Shown here: positions 8,081-18,384 of the stretch, piece after piece
How the letters are laid out: each line of letters begins with the position of its first letter
How positions within the stretch are numbered: the stretch's first letter is position 1
Origin: Nocardioides sp. Root682
GTDB lineage: Bacteria; Actinomycetota; Actinomycetes; Propionibacteriales; Nocardioidaceae
Assembly (NCBI RefSeq): GCF_001427795.1
Contig: NZ_LMHJ01000003.1
Span: forward strand, 851,106 to 915,105
DNA length: 64,000 bases
Direction: 5' to 3'
Program-made: the position numbers and the translations under genes
Notes under the pieces: model-generated
What the model saw: only the letters and a program-made list of their open reading frames with translations
What the model was told of the DNA's origin: nothing
Database searches by the model: none

Positions 8081-8101
8081 CATCGTCAGTGTGACGCGTC
8101 C
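8066..8101 (+). promoter_or_regulatory. ilvB leader hairpin (pause/anti-terminator partner)
   Basis: GGACGCG (8066-8072) pairs perfectly with CGCGTCC (8095-8101), and an inner CTGA/TCAG stem adds four pairs. The left arm overlaps the end of the leader peptide, so a ribosome on the peptide controls whether the hairpin forms. It abuts the terminator at 8104. Confidence 0.6.
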
Positions 8102-8103
8102 CG

Positions 8104-8134
8104 CCCCTCGTTGCCCGGCAACCGAGGGGTTTTT
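8104..8134 (+). terminator. Intrinsic terminator (attenuator) in the ilvB leader
   Basis: A strong stem CCCCTCG (8104-8110) with CGAGGGG (8123-8129), extended inside by TTGCC/GGCAA, is followed directly by TTTTT. It lies 53 bases before ilvB and downstream of the Leu-Leu-Val leader peptide, the arrangement of transcription attenuation. Confidence 0.88.
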
Positions 8135-8186
8135 GCTTGTACGACGACCATGAGCACCACAGCATGAGCACAGAAGGAAGAACCGG

Positions 8187-9944
8187 ATGACTGAGCAGCA
8201 GGGCTCGGGCGAGACCATCACCGGCGCGCAGAGCCTGATCCGTTCGCTGGAGGCGGCTGGTGTCACTGACATCTTCGGCATCCCCGGCGGCGCGATCCTC
8301 CCCGCCTACGACCCCCTGATGGACAGCAGCATCCGCCACATCCTCGTACGCCACGAGCAGGGTGCTGGCCACGCTGCGCAGGGCTACGCCTCGGCGTCGG
8401 GCCGCGTCGGCGTCTGCATGGCGACCTCCGGTCCGGGTGCCACGAACCTCGTCACGCCGATCGCCGACGCCCACATGGACTCCGTTCCGATGGTCGCCAT
8501 CACCGGCCAGGTGGGCGCCGCGATGATCGGCACCGACGCGTTCCAGGAAGCCGACATCCGCGGCATCACGATGCCGATCACCAAGCACAACTTCCTGGTG
8601 ACCGACCCCGCCGAGATCCCGATGAAGATCGCCGAGGCCTTCCACATCGCCTCGACCGGTCGCCCGGGACCGGTCCTGGTCGACGTCACCAAGTCGGCCC
8701 TCCAGGCGATGACCAGCTACCAGTGGCCGACCGAGCTCAACCTGCCCGGCTACCGGCCGGTGACCCGCCCGCACGCCAAGCAGATCCGCGAAGCGGCGCG
8801 CCTCATGCTCGAGTCGCGCAAGCCCGTCCTGTACGTCGGCGGCGGCACCATCCGCTCCGGCGCCTCGAAGGAGCTGCTGGCCCTCGCCGAGCTCACCGGG
8901 ATCCCCGTGGTCACCACGCTGATGGCCCGTGGCGCGTTCCCCGACAGCCACCCCCAGCACCTCGGCATGCCCGGCATGCACGGCACCGTGGCGGCCGTTG
9001 GCGCACTTCAGAAGAGTGACCTGATCATCAGCCTGGGCGCCCGTTTCGACGACCGCGTGACCGGCAACCTGGACTCCTTCGCGCCGTACGCCAAGATCAT
9101 CCACGCCGACATCGACCCGGCCGAGATCGGCAAGAACCGCTTCACCGACGTGCCGATCGTGGGCGACGTCCGCGAGGTCCTGATCGACCTGGTCACCACG
9201 CTGCGCACCGAGCAGGACGGCGGCAACACCGGTGACTACGAGGGCTGGGTCGCGTTCTGTGCAGGCATGAAGCAGCAGTACCCCGTCGGTTACGACACCC
9301 CCGAGACCGGTCTCTCGCCGCAGTACGTCATCGAGCGCCTCGGCGTGCTGTCCGGCCCGGACACGATCTACACCGCCGGCGTCGGCCAGCACCAGATGTG
9401 GGCCGCGCACTACGTCAAGTACGAGCGCCCCAACACCTGGATCAACTCCGGTGGCCTCGGCACGATGGGCTTCGCGGTCCCCGGTGCCATGGGCGCCAAG
9501 GTCGCGATGCCCGACCAGACCGTGTGGGCGATCGACGGCGACGGGTGCTTCCAGATGACCAACCAGGAGCTCGCCACCTGCGCGATCAACGACATCCCGA
9601 TCAAGGTCGCGATCATCAACAACGAGTCGCTCGGCATGGTGCGGCAGTGGCAGACGCTGTTCTACAACTCGCGCTACTCCAACACCGACCTGCACTCGAA
9701 GCGGATCCCCGACTTCGTGAAGCTCGCCGACGCCTACGGCTGCGTGGGCCTGTCGTGCGACTCGCCGGCCGACGTCGACGCGACCATCCAGAAGGCCATG
9801 GAGATCAATGACGTCCCGGTCGTCGTCGACTTCCGGGTGCACCGCGACGCGATGGTGTGGCCGATGGTCGCCGCCGGCACCAGCAACGACGAGATCCAGT
9901 ACGCGCGCGACCTCGCGCCCCAGTTCGACGAGGACGATGTCTAA
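8187..9944 (+). CDS. ilvB: Acetolactate synthase large (catalytic) subunit
   Basis: A 585-residue TPP-dependent acetohydroxyacid synthase catalytic subunit. It joins two pyruvates, or pyruvate and 2-ketobutyrate, in the first shared step of valine, leucine and isoleucine synthesis. The catalytic Glu57 sits in RHEQGAGHAAQGYA, and the TPP/Mg motif begins with GDGCFQMTNQELATCAIND near residue 450. Length and both motifs are standard. A clear ribosome site (AAGGAAG) precedes the ATG. Its TAA overlaps the ilvN ATG by one base (TAATG), indicating coupled translation of the two subunits. Expression should be controlled by the attenuator directly upstream. Confidence 0.98.
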   Translation: MTEQQGSGETITGAQSLIRSLEAAGVTDIFGIPGGAILPAYDPLMDSSIRHILVRHEQGAGHAAQGYASASGRVGVCMATSGPGATNLVTPIADAHMDSVPMVAITGQVGAAMIGTDAFQEADIRGITMPITKHNFLVTDPAEIPMKIAEAFHIASTGRPGPVLVDVTKSALQAMTSYQWPTELNLPGYRPVTRPHAKQIREAARLMLESRKPVLYVGGGTIRSGASKELLALAELTGIPVVTTLMARGAFPDSHPQHLGMPGMHGTVAAVGALQKSDLIISLGARFDDRVTGNLDSFAPYAKIIHADIDPAEIGKNRFTDVPIVGDVREVLIDLVTTLRTEQDGGNTGDYEGWVAFCAGMKQQYPVGYDTPETGLSPQYVIERLGVLSGPDTIYTAGVGQHQMWAAHYVKYERPNTWINSGGLGTMGFAVPGAMGAKVAMPDQTVWAIDGDGCFQMTNQELATCAINDIPIKVAIINNESLGMVRQWQTLFYNSRYSNTDLHSKRIPDFVKLADAYGCVGLSCDSPADVDATIQKAMEINDVPVVVDFRVHRDAMVWPMVAAGTSNDEIQYARDLAPQFDEDDV

Positions 9945-10486
9945 TGACTCAGCAGCACACCCTCTCGGTCCTGGTCGAGGACAAGCCGGGCGTCCTCGCC
10001 CGGATCTCGGCCCTGTTCAGCCGCCGCGGCTTCAACATCGAGTCGCTCGCGGTCGGCCCGACCGAGCACGCCGAGATCTCGCGGATGACCATCGTCGTCA
10101 ACGTGGACCAGTCGCCGCTCGAGCAGGTCACCAAGCAGCTCAACAAGCTGGTCGAGGTGATCAAGATCGTCGAGCTCGACTCGGCGTCCTCGGTCACCCG
10201 TGAGCTGGTGATGGTGAAGGTCGGCGCCACGGCGGACAACCGCGGCGAGGTCCTCGACATCACCCAGCTGTTCAAGGCCAAGGTGATCGACGTCGCTTCG
10301 GACGCCATCACCATGCAGGTCGTCGGCAACTCCGACAAGATCGCAGACCTGCTGCGTGTGCTCGAACCCTTCGGGATCCGCGAGCTCGTGCAGTCCGGCA
10401 TGGTTGCCATCAGCCGCGGCTCGCGGTCGATCTCCGAGCGTGGGAAGCCGGTCGCCGTACCGGTTCCGCCTGCGGCCAACGCCTGA
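9944..10486 (+). CDS. ilvN: Acetolactate synthase small (regulatory) subunit
   Basis: A 180-residue regulatory subunit of acetohydroxyacid synthase. The N-terminal ACT domain (HTLSVLVEDKPGVLARISAL, about residues 5-80) binds valine for feedback inhibition, and the C-terminal ALS_ss_C domain covers about 85-160. The start is the ATG that overlaps the ilvB stop. The tail after residue 165 is Pro/Ala-rich. It is followed by ilvC after 37 bases. Confidence 0.97.
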   Translation: MTQQHTLSVLVEDKPGVLARISALFSRRGFNIESLAVGPTEHAEISRMTIVVNVDQSPLEQVTKQLNKLVEVIKIVELDSASSVTRELVMVKVGATADNRGEVLDITQLFKAKVIDVASDAITMQVVGNSDKIADLLRVLEPFGIRELVQSGMVAISRGSRSISERGKPVAVPVPPAANA

Positions 10487-10523
10487 CAAACCCCACCCAC
10501 AAGGAAACCAAGGAGAGCCCCCA

Positions 10524-11549
10524 GTGGCTGAGATTTTCTACGACGACGACGCCGACCTGTCCCTGATCCAGGGCAAGCACGTCGCGGTCATCGGTTACGG
10601 CAGCCAGGGCCACGCCCACGCGCTCAACCTCCGCGACTCGGGCGTCGACGTCCGCGTCGGCCTGAAGGAGGGCTCGAAGAGCCGCGCCAAGGCCGAGGAG
10701 CAGGGCCTGCGCGTCCTCTCGGTCGCCGACGCGGTCGAGGAAGCCGACGTCATCGTCGTCCTCGCACCCGACCAGTTCCAGCGCCACATCTACGCCGAGT
10801 CGATCGAGCCGCACATCGCCGAGGGCGACACCCTCGTCTTCGGTCACGGCTTCAACATCCGCTTCGGCTACATCAAGCCCCCGGCCGGTGTCGACGTCAT
10901 CCTCGTCGCCCCGAAGGCCCCGGGTCACACCGTGCGTCGCGAGTACGTCGCCGGCCGCGGCATCCCGGACATCATCGCCGTGGAGCAGGACGCCTCGGGC
11001 ACCGCGTGGGAGCTCGCGAAGTCCTACGCCAAGGGCATCGGCGGCACCCGCGCCGGCGTCATCAAGACCACCTTCACCGAGGAGACCGAGACCGACCTGT
11101 TCGGTGAGCAGGCCGTTCTCTGCGGTGGTGTCTCACACCTGGTCCAGGCCGGCTTCGAGACCCTCACCGAGGCGGGCTACCAGCCCGAGATCGCCTACTT
11201 CGAGGTGCTCCACGAGCTCAAGCTCATCGTCGACCTGATGTGGGAGGGTGGCATCGCCAAGCAGCGCTGGTCGGTCTCCGACACCGCTGAGTACGGCGAC
11301 TACGTCTCCGGCCCGCGCGTGGTGACCCCCGAGGTCAAGGCGTCGATGAAGGCGATCCTCGGCGACATCCAGTCGGGTGCCTTCGCTGAGCGCTTCATCG
11401 ACGACCAGGACAACGGTGGCGTCGAGTTCCTCAAGCTCCGCGAGGAGGAGGCCGCTCACTCCATCGAGGCGACCGGCAAGGCGCTGCGCTCGCACTTCGC
11501 GTGGAAGCAGACCGACGACGACTACACCGAGGGTTCCGCGGCTCGCTGA
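10524..11549 (+). CDS. ilvC: Ketol-acid reductoisomerase (class I)
   Basis: A 341-residue NADPH- and Mg-dependent enzyme that isomerises and reduces acetolactate/acetohydroxybutyrate. The Rossmann motif GYGSQGHAHALNL lies at about residues 26-38, and the C-terminal knotted domain has the metal-binding acidic residues in TEETETDLFGEQAVLCGG. The length fits the short class I form. The GTG at 10524 was chosen because AAGGAGAG sits 7-14 bases upstream; the frame upstream of it is shadow of ilvN. It is the third gene of ilvBNC, which ends at the strong hairpin 11570-11603. Confidence 0.97.
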   Translation: MAEIFYDDDADLSLIQGKHVAVIGYGSQGHAHALNLRDSGVDVRVGLKEGSKSRAKAEEQGLRVLSVADAVEEADVIVVLAPDQFQRHIYAESIEPHIAEGDTLVFGHGFNIRFGYIKPPAGVDVILVAPKAPGHTVRREYVAGRGIPDIIAVEQDASGTAWELAKSYAKGIGGTRAGVIKTTFTEETETDLFGEQAVLCGGVSHLVQAGFETLTEAGYQPEIAYFEVLHELKLIVDLMWEGGIAKQRWSVSDTAEYGDYVSGPRVVTPEVKASMKAILGDIQSGAFAERFIDDQDNGGVEFLKLREEEAAHSIEATGKALRSHFAWKQTDDDYTEGSAAR

Positions 11550-11569
11550 CCTTCGACCTCTGTCGTACC

Positions 11570-11603
11570 CGAGGCCCCTGGACCGACCGGTCCGGGGGCC
11601 TCG
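11570..11603. terminator. Hairpin terminator after ilvC (convergent junction)
   Basis: CGAGGCCCC pairs with GGGGCCTCG and, after one mismatch, GGACC pairs with GGTCC, leaving the loop GACC. The 14-pair stem lies between ilvC and the convergent DUF6907 gene and can act in both directions. There is no clear U-run. Confidence 0.75.
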
Positions 11604-11611
11604 TGACGTCT

Positions 11612-11953
11612 TCAGTCGGTCACGCCGAGCAGGGACAGCTGCTGGGCAAGGCGCGGCAGCAGGTCCTGGGCGGTCGCGTCGGTCAGGACCAGGCGCGGCA
11701 GGGAGGCTTCGAGCGACTCGATCGTCAGCCAGACGCCAGCGTCCCCGACGTGACGCCCGAGGCGCACGCCCAGCGTCAGTGGTCGCAGGGAGGCCGTCAT
11801 CGGGACCTGGTCGCCGGCGCCGGCCACGCCGGCGAGGATCGAGGGCTCGCTCTGGTGGTACCGGTCCTCGGGGTGGTCGTCCTCCAGGTGGACGCGCACG
11901 CACCAGGCCGGGCAGGGCTCGTCGAGCCAGGTCGGTGTGCTCCTGCCCGTCAC
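11612..11953 (-). CDS. DUF6907-type small protein
   Basis: A 113-residue protein. The N-terminal half holds the conserved CPAWCVRVHLEDDHPEDRYHQSEP segment, with two Cys and several His/Asp that look metal-binding, typical of the DUF6907 proteins found widely in actinobacteria. The rest is a small beta-rich domain ending in a helix (ATAQDLLPRLAQQLSLLG). The GTG at 11953 is the last start before the conserved block; a longer frame runs through the intergenic region without coding signature. It is divergent from the XRE regulator gene, which suggests shared control. No function is known. Confidence 0.7.
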   Translation of the reverse strand: MTGRSTPTWLDEPCPAWCVRVHLEDDHPEDRYHQSEPSILAGVAGAGDQVPMTASLRPLTLGVRLGRHVGDAGVWLTIESLEASLPRLVLTDATAQDLLPRLAQQLSLLGVTD

Positions 11954-12043
11954 GTGCCACCCCCAAAGTCGTCGTCGATGGTCGGACCGTACGGGAGACC
12001 CTCGACATCGAGGTCGTCGGAGCGGTCGATCTCCACAGGTCTG

Positions 12044-12098
12044 TCCGCACAAGGTAAAGCCATACGAGTGTGGTCGCAAACAGGTGGCCATGTGCGGA
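12044..12098. promoter_or_regulatory. Nested dyad in the DUF6907/XRE divergent region
   Basis: An outer inverted repeat, TCCGCACAAGG (12044-12054) and CCATGTGCGGA (12088-12098), matches at 10 of 11 positions. It encloses an inner near-palindrome CCATACGAGTGTGG (12060-12073). The right arm touches the ATG of the XRE gene. This is a plausible operator for the XRE protein controlling itself, pta-ackA and the DUF6907 gene. Confidence 0.5.
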
Positions 12099-12394
12099 TG
12101 ATGATGGGCGTGGCGGCAGATCGTGCAGACATCACCTGGGAGACCTACGCGCGCGAGCTCGGACACAACCTGTACCGGGCACGGATGGATCGCGGGTTGA
12201 GCCAGGAGCGGGTGGCCCATCTCGCGGGGCTCGCGGGCTACACCTATCAGAAGTTCGAGAAGGGCGAGTCCCGGCCCAACACCCCGATGAACCCGCGACT
12301 GAACACGCTGCTCGCCCTCAGCCAGGTGCTCCAGGTGCCGGTGGTCGAGCTGCTCCCGGACTTCGACCCGGAAGTCCTCGACCGGCCTCGCTGA
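12098..12394 (+). CDS. XRE-family helix-turn-helix regulator coupled to pta
   Basis: A 98-residue protein that is almost entirely a lambda-Cro/XRE helix-turn-helix domain (ELGHNLYRARMDRGLSQERV, LAGYTYQKFEKGES, then TLLALSQVLQVPVVELLPDF). Three consecutive ATG codons (12098, 12101, 12104) could start it. I give the first. Its TGA overlaps the pta ATG (TGATG at 12392-12396), so the regulator and phosphotransacetylase are translationally coupled. There is no effector domain, so it may act constitutively or through a partner. It probably binds the dyad just upstream. Confidence 0.82.
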   Translation: MMMGVAADRADITWETYARELGHNLYRARMDRGLSQERVAHLAGLAGYTYQKFEKGESRPNTPMNPRLNTLLALSQVLQVPVVELLPDFDPEVLDRPR

Positions 12395-14462
12395 TGGCAC
12401 GCAGCGTCTATGTCACCTCGCCGGAGGGACACACCGGCAAGTCGTCGGTCGCCCTCGGGCTCGTCGAGCTCTTCGCGGCCCAGGTGCGGGTCGGGGTCTT
12501 CCGCCCGATCGCCCGCGCCGATGAACACAGCGACTCCGTGCTCACCCTGTTGCTCGGGCACGACGGGGTCGACCTCGACTACGACCAGTGCATCGGCGTC
12601 ACCTACGACGACGTGCATGCCGACCCCGAGTCGGCGCTGGGCAGGATCATCGAGCGCTACCGCCGGATCGAGGACCTGTGCGACGTGGTGGTGATCGTCG
12701 GGTCCGACTACACCGACGTGGCTGGACCCGCCGAGCTGGCCTACAACGCCCGGATCGCGGCCAACCTCGGCTCCGCCGTGGTGCTCGTCGTCTCGGCGGT
12801 GGACCGCCACGCCGGCGACGTACGCCAGATGGTCGACATCGCGACGGCGGAGCTCCACGCCGGGCACGCCGAGGTCGTTGCCGTCGTCGCCAACCGGGCG
12901 GACCCGTCGGAGCTGGACGCGGTGAAGGCATCGCTCGAGGGCGTCGCGGTCCCGACCTGGGTGATGCCGGACGTCCCCCTGCTGTCGGCGCCCAGCCTTG
13001 CCGATCTGGTGGCGGCGGTGGACGGCGTCCTGCTGGCCGGCGATCCCGAGCTCCTCGAGCGCGAAGCGGAGCACATCATCGTCGGTGGCATGACGATGGA
13101 GCACGTCCTCGAGCGAATCGTCGACGGCGCCGTGGTCGTCGTACCGGGGGACCGGTCGGACGTCGTCCTCGCGATGGTGGCGGCGCACGCGGCCGAGGGC
13201 TTCGCATCATTGGCCGGCCTCATCCTCAACGGCGGCTACCTCCCGTCGGAGTCGGTACGACGGCTGATCGGTGGGCGGGGTCAGCGACTGCCGATCGTGA
13301 CCACCTCGCTCGGCACCTTCGACGCGACACGGCGCGTGGCCGAGACGAAGGGCCTGCTGTCGACCGGGTCGCAGCGCAAGCTCGACACGGCCCGCTCCAC
13401 GTTCACGCAGCACGTGGACGGCGCGGCCCTGCTCGCCGCCGTCAACCTGCCGCGGGCAGAGGTCGTCACGCCGCTGATGTTCGAGTACGACCTCATCGAA
13501 CGAGCCCGTGCGGACCGGCGCCACGTCGTGCTCCCCGAGGGCGACGACGACCGGATCCTGCGGGCCGCGAGCACGCTGCTGGCCCGTGACGTCGTGGACC
13601 TGACGATCCTGGGCGACGAGGCGGCCATCCGGGCTCGTGGCACCGAGCTGGGCCTCGACCTGGCGGCGGCATCGGTGCTGTCGCCGCTCGACTCCGAGCT
13701 GCGCGACCGGTTCGCCGGCGTCTACGCCGAGCTGCGTGCCGCCAAGGGGATGACGGTCGACCGGGCCCGCGAGATCGTCTCCGACGTGTCGTACTTCGGC
13801 ACCTTGATGGTGCACCTCGGCCTCGCCGACGGCATGGTGTCGGGCGCGCGGCACACCACCGCGCACACCATCAAGCCCTCCTTCGAGATCGTGAAGACCG
13901 TCGAGGGTGTGTCGATCGTTTCCTCGGTGTTCTTCATGTGCCTCGAGGACCGGGTGCTCGTCTACGGCGACTGCGCCGTCAACCCGGACCCGACCGCCGA
14001 GCAGCTCGCCGACATCGCGATCTCGTCGGCCGCGACGGCAGCCCAGTTCGGGGTCACCCCGCGGATCGCGATGCTGTCGTACTCGACCGGTGAGTCCGGC
14101 TCGGGCGCCGACGTCGACAAGGTGCGCGCGGCCACCGAGCTGGTGCATGCGCGGGCGCCGCACCTCGTCGTCGACGGCCCGATCCAGTACGACGCCGCCG
14201 TCGACCTGTCGGTGGCGAGGACGAAGCTGCCGGACTCCGAGGTGGCGGGCAAGGCGACTGTCTTCATCTTCCCGGACCTCAACACGGGCAACAACACCTA
14301 CAAGGCCGTGCAACGCTCCGCGGGCGCCGTGGCCGTCGGTCCGGTGCTCCAGGGCCTGCGCAAGCCGGTCAACGACCTGTCGCGTGGCGCCCTGGTGCAG
14401 GACATCGTCAACACGGTCGCGATCACCGCGATCCAGGCCCAGTCCCAGGGCCAGGGCCAGTC

Positions 14463-14466
<4 letters not shown>
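12394..14466 (+). CDS. pta: Phosphate acetyltransferase, long three-domain form
   Basis: A 690-residue phosphotransacetylase that interconverts acetyl-CoA and acetyl phosphate. The N-terminal BioD-like P-loop domain (TSPEGHTGKSSVALGL, residues 8-23) and the DRTGG domain (about residues 215-330) form the regulatory half of the long Pta type. The C-terminal catalytic PTA domain begins near residue 365 (VTPLMFEYDLIERARADRRH) and contains SYSTGESGSG and FPDLNTGNNTYKAVQR. The ATG at 12394 overlaps the XRE stop. The last four bases overlap the ackA start. The C-terminal tail is Gln-rich from a short CAG/GGC repeat. Confidence 0.96.
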
Positions 14467-15656
<1,190 letters not shown>

Positions 15657-15667
15657 CCAGCGAAAGA

Positions 15668-15711
15668 ACGTCATACGGTCTGGCTGCCGGAGCGACCAGA
15701 CCGTATGACGT
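15668..15711. terminator. Long perfect hairpin between ackA and a convergent ABC gene
   Basis: A 16-bp perfect stem (left arm 15668-15683, ACGTCATACGGTCTGG; right arm 15696-15711) encloses a 12-base loop. It fills the 82-base convergent gap. It has no U-run but should end transcription or stabilise 3' ends from both sides. Confidence 0.75.
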
Positions 15712-15738
15712 CAGCGGGTTCTGCACGTGCAGGTGGGG

Positions 15739-16569
15739 CTACTTCACCTCGGACCGCCGCAGGAAGAACACACCGATGACCAGTGGGACCACGATCCAGA
15801 TCGCGCTCGTGGATCCGAGCATGGCCCACTCCTTGGCCGTGTCGGTGGCGCCGTCGAACAGGTTGACCTGGCTGGTGTTCCAGTCGACCCACGGCTGCAG
15901 GTCGGCGAACCAGTCACGCACCTCGGCGAGCAGCACGAGGATGCCCGGCATCACCAGCGACACCACGAAGTAGCCCACGATCGCGGCTGCGGAGCTGCGG
16001 AGCACGACGCCGAGGGTGAAGCCGATCGCCATGCCGACCAGGTTGCCGAGCACGATCTGGGGCACGGCCGACAGGGCGATGTTCCAGACCGGGTCGACGC
16101 CGGTCAGTGCGGACCCGATGACGTTGCCGAGGGCGCCGACCGCGAACGCGACCGCCATCGAGGCGAGGCCGATCAGGAAGGTCGCCGTGGCCTTGGCCCC
16201 GATCACCCGACCACGGCTGGGGACGAGGGTGAACGTGGTGAGCCCGCTGCGCTGGCTCCACTCGCTGGTGACACCCAGGATCGCGATCATCGGCAGGATG
16301 ACGGACATCGGGAAGCCGATCGCTGTTGCGAAGCTCTCGTAGGTGATCTCCCGATCGGGAGCGAACACGATCACCGCGGCGGTCGCGATGACGGAGAGCG
16401 CGGCGATGCTCACCATGAGCCAGAAGCCCGAGCGGGTGTCGAACATCTTGCGCAGCTCGACGTTCAGCACCCGGCGGAACGGGATCGGTGCTGGGACAGC
16501 CCGGGTGGGGACACTGCTCGCTTGCGCAGCGCCCACACCTGTGCGGACGTCCAGTTCCGTGGTGGTCAT
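15739..16569 (-). CDS. ABC-2 family permease (copy 1 of a tandem pair)
   Basis: A 276-residue ABC exporter membrane subunit. A cytosolic N-terminus ends in IPFRRVLNVELRKMFDTRSG and is followed by six hydrophobic segments (about residues 50-70, 88-108, 130-155, 172-195, 203-225 and 250-270). It is paralogous to the next upstream gene (16577-17398) over the full length. One 69-base stretch differs by a single base. It is the last gene of a three-gene transcription unit with the ATPase at 17395-18318. The substrate is unknown. Confidence 0.87.
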   Translation of the reverse strand: MTTTELDVRTGVGAAQASSVPTRAVPAPIPFRRVLNVELRKMFDTRSGFWLMVSIAALSVIATAAVIVFAPDREITYESFATAIGFPMSVILPMIAILGVTSEWSQRSGLTTFTLVPSRGRVIGAKATATFLIGLASMAVAFAVGALGNVIGSALTGVDPVWNIALSAVPQIVLGNLVGMAIGFTLGVVLRSSAAAIVGYFVVSLVMPGILVLLAEVRDWFADLQPWVDWNTSQVNLFDGATDTAKEWAMLGSTSAIWIVVPLVIGVFFLRRSEVK

Positions 16570-16576
16570 GGTCCGG

Positions 16577-17398
16577 TCACTTCACTTCGGAGCGCAGCAC
16601 GAGCCGCAGCCCGATGGCGAGGGGAAGGATGATCCAGAGCAGCGACGTGAACCCGAGCTGGGTCCACTCCTGGCCCGTGAGGTTCGAGTCGAACAGCAGG
16701 AAGCGGGTCTGGTTCAGGTCGAACCAGCCGGCGTTGTCCGCCCACCACTCCTGTGCCGCGCCGAGCGCACCCGAGAGGCCGGGGAGCACCAGGTTGACGA
16801 CGAAGTACCCGACGATCGCTGCGGGCGAGTTGCGGAACAACAGGCCGAGCGCGAAGCCGAGCAGCATGCCGAGCTCGTTGGCGAGCACGATCTGGGCGAA
16901 CGTCGACGATGCGATGTCCCAGACCGGGTCGGTCCCCGTGATGGCCGAGCTGACCAGGTTGCCGACGGCGCCCACGCCCAGGGCGACCAGCATCGAGACG
17001 GCGCCGATGACCAGGGTGTTGAGCAGCTTCGCGCCCAGGACGGTACGACGGTGCGGCACCAGCGTGAAGGTGGTCAGCGCCGTGCGCTGGCTCCACTCGC
17101 TGGTCACCGCGAGCACGCCGATGATCGGCAGCACGACCGACATGGGGCTGCCCACTGCTCCGGCGAACGAGTCGAAGGTGAGGTCCTCGCGGTCGCCGAG
17201 GACGATCGTGAGCACGGTGGCGATCACGGAAGCGATGACGATGCTCGCCATCAGCCAGAAGCCCGAGCGGGTGTCGAACATCTTGCGCAGCTCGACGTTC
17301 AGCACGCGGCGGAACGGGATCCGCGCGGGTGCGGGTCGCACGTCGGTGCGGCTCGGTGCGACGTGGGTGGCGTCCCGGGTGAGGGTCGTGGTGGTCAT
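16577..17398 (-). CDS. ABC-2 family permease (copy 2 of a tandem pair)
   Basis: A 273-residue permease, paralogue of the gene at 15739-16569, with the same N-terminal FRRVLNVELRKMFDTRSG block, the motif VTSEWSQRTALTTFTLVPHR after the second helix, and a terminal helix ending in LRSEVK. Its ATG overlaps the ATPase stop by four bases, so it is translationally coupled to it. The two permeases may form a heterodimer with one ATPase dimer, or be alternatives. Confidence 0.87.
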   Translation of the reverse strand: MTTTTLTRDATHVAPSRTDVRPAPARIPFRRVLNVELRKMFDTRSGFWLMASIVIASVIATVLTIVLGDREDLTFDSFAGAVGSPMSVVLPIIGVLAVTSEWSQRTALTTFTLVPHRRTVLGAKLLNTLVIGAVSMLVALGVGAVGNLVSSAITGTDPVWDIASSTFAQIVLANELGMLLGFALGLLFRNSPAAIVGYFVVNLVLPGLSGALGAAQEWWADNAGWFDLNQTRFLLFDSNLTGQEWTQLGFTSLLWIILPLAIGLRLVLRSEVK

Positions 17399-18318
17399 GC
17401 CGCTGCTCCTTCGGGATCGGTGTGGCTGGTGACCTCGCGCTGGCTGTCGGCGGTGAGGGACAGGAACATCTCCTCGAGGCCGGCGCCTTCGGCGGCGCGG
17501 AGCTCGGTGACGGGGATGCCGGCCGCAAAGGCGGCCTGGCCGACGCGGGCCAGCTCTGCCTCGGCGAGCACGGCGCCGCCGGAAGTCGGGCGGGCCGTGA
17601 TGCCAGCCGCGTTCAGGGCGGTGGCCAGTGCCACGCCGTCGGTGGAGCGGACCAGGGTGCCGGCGCCGGCAAGCAGCTCGTCCTTGGTGCCCTGGGCGAC
17701 GATCCGGCCGTTGCCGATCACGACGATGTCGTCGGCGATGACCTCGATCTCGTGCAGCAGGTGCGAGGACAGCAGCACGGTGCCGCCGTCGTCCGCGAAG
17801 CCTCGGAGCAGGTCACGCATCCAGCGGATGCCGGCCGGGTCGAGACCGTTGGCCGGTTCGTCGAGGATCAGCACCTGCGGGTTGCCGAGAAGGGCGGTGC
17901 CGATGCCGAGGCGCTGGCGCATGCCGAGGGAGTAGTTGCGGACCCGGCGGCTGGCCTCGTCGGGGGTCAGGCTGACCCGCTCCAGCATCTCGTCGACACG
18001 GGTGCGGGGCAGGCCCATGGTCAGTGCGGCGATGGTCAGGATCTCGCGGCCGGTGCGACCGGCGTGCTGGGCGGAGGCGTCCAGGAGGACACCGACCTCG
18101 CGGCCGGGGTCGGGCAGGTCCTTGAACCGCCGACCGAGGACGTGGACGTCGCCGCTGCCCGGCGCGGTGAGGCCGACCATCACGCGCATGGTGGTCGACT
18201 TGCCGGCACCGTTGGGACCGAGGAACCCGGTGACCCGGCCCGGCCGTGCGGTGAACGAGACGTCGTCGACGGCCTTGAAGCCGCCGTAGGACTTGGAGAG
18301 GGACTCGACTGTGATCAT
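17395..18318 (-). CDS. ABC transporter ATP-binding protein
   Basis: A 307-residue exporter ATPase. It shows Walker A (GPNGAGKSTT, about residues 36-45), the signature NYSLGMRQRLGIG (about 130-142), Walker B (VLILDEPANGLD, about 153-164) and the H-loop (SSHLLHEIE). The extra ~90 residues at the C-terminus are typical of DrrA/BcrA-type exporters. It heads the unit ATPase-permease-permease on the minus strand and faces the DsbA-family gene across a region with a palindrome (18385-18409) that may be its operator. Confidence 0.93.
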   Translation of the reverse strand: MITVESLSKSYGGFKAVDDVSFTARPGRVTGFLGPNGAGKSTTMRVMVGLTAPGSGDVHVLGRRFKDLPDPGREVGVLLDASAQHAGRTGREILTIAALTMGLPRTRVDEMLERVSLTPDEASRRVRNYSLGMRQRLGIGTALLGNPQVLILDEPANGLDPAGIRWMRDLLRGFADDGGTVLLSSHLLHEIEVIADDIVVIGNGRIVAQGTKDELLAGAGTLVRSTDGVALATALNAAGITARPTSGGAVLAEAELARVGQAAFAAGIPVTELRAAEGAGLEEMFLSLTADSQREVTSHTDPEGAAA

Positions 18319-18384
18319 GTCGAGAAGACTCGCGGTCCGGGGCGGTCCGCCGCGTCGGGCAGATCCCTTGATCCACCCCTGACC

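Noticed and set aside
7967..8153. A longer ORF over the ilvB leader as an alternative leader peptide
   Set aside because: It runs through the terminator stem and has no run of branched-chain codons; the 13-codon frame at 8039 fits position, codons and promoter better.
7515..9842. A 775-codon minus-strand frame opposite ilvB
   Set aside because: It crosses the ilvB attenuator and is antisense to ilvB; the translation is Val/Asp/His/Gly-rich noise.
15668..15711. The ackA hairpin considered as part of the same composite-repeat family as 28785 and 60487
   Set aside because: It is a single perfect stem without repeated subunits or the GGGTTT motif, so I keep it as an ordinary terminator.
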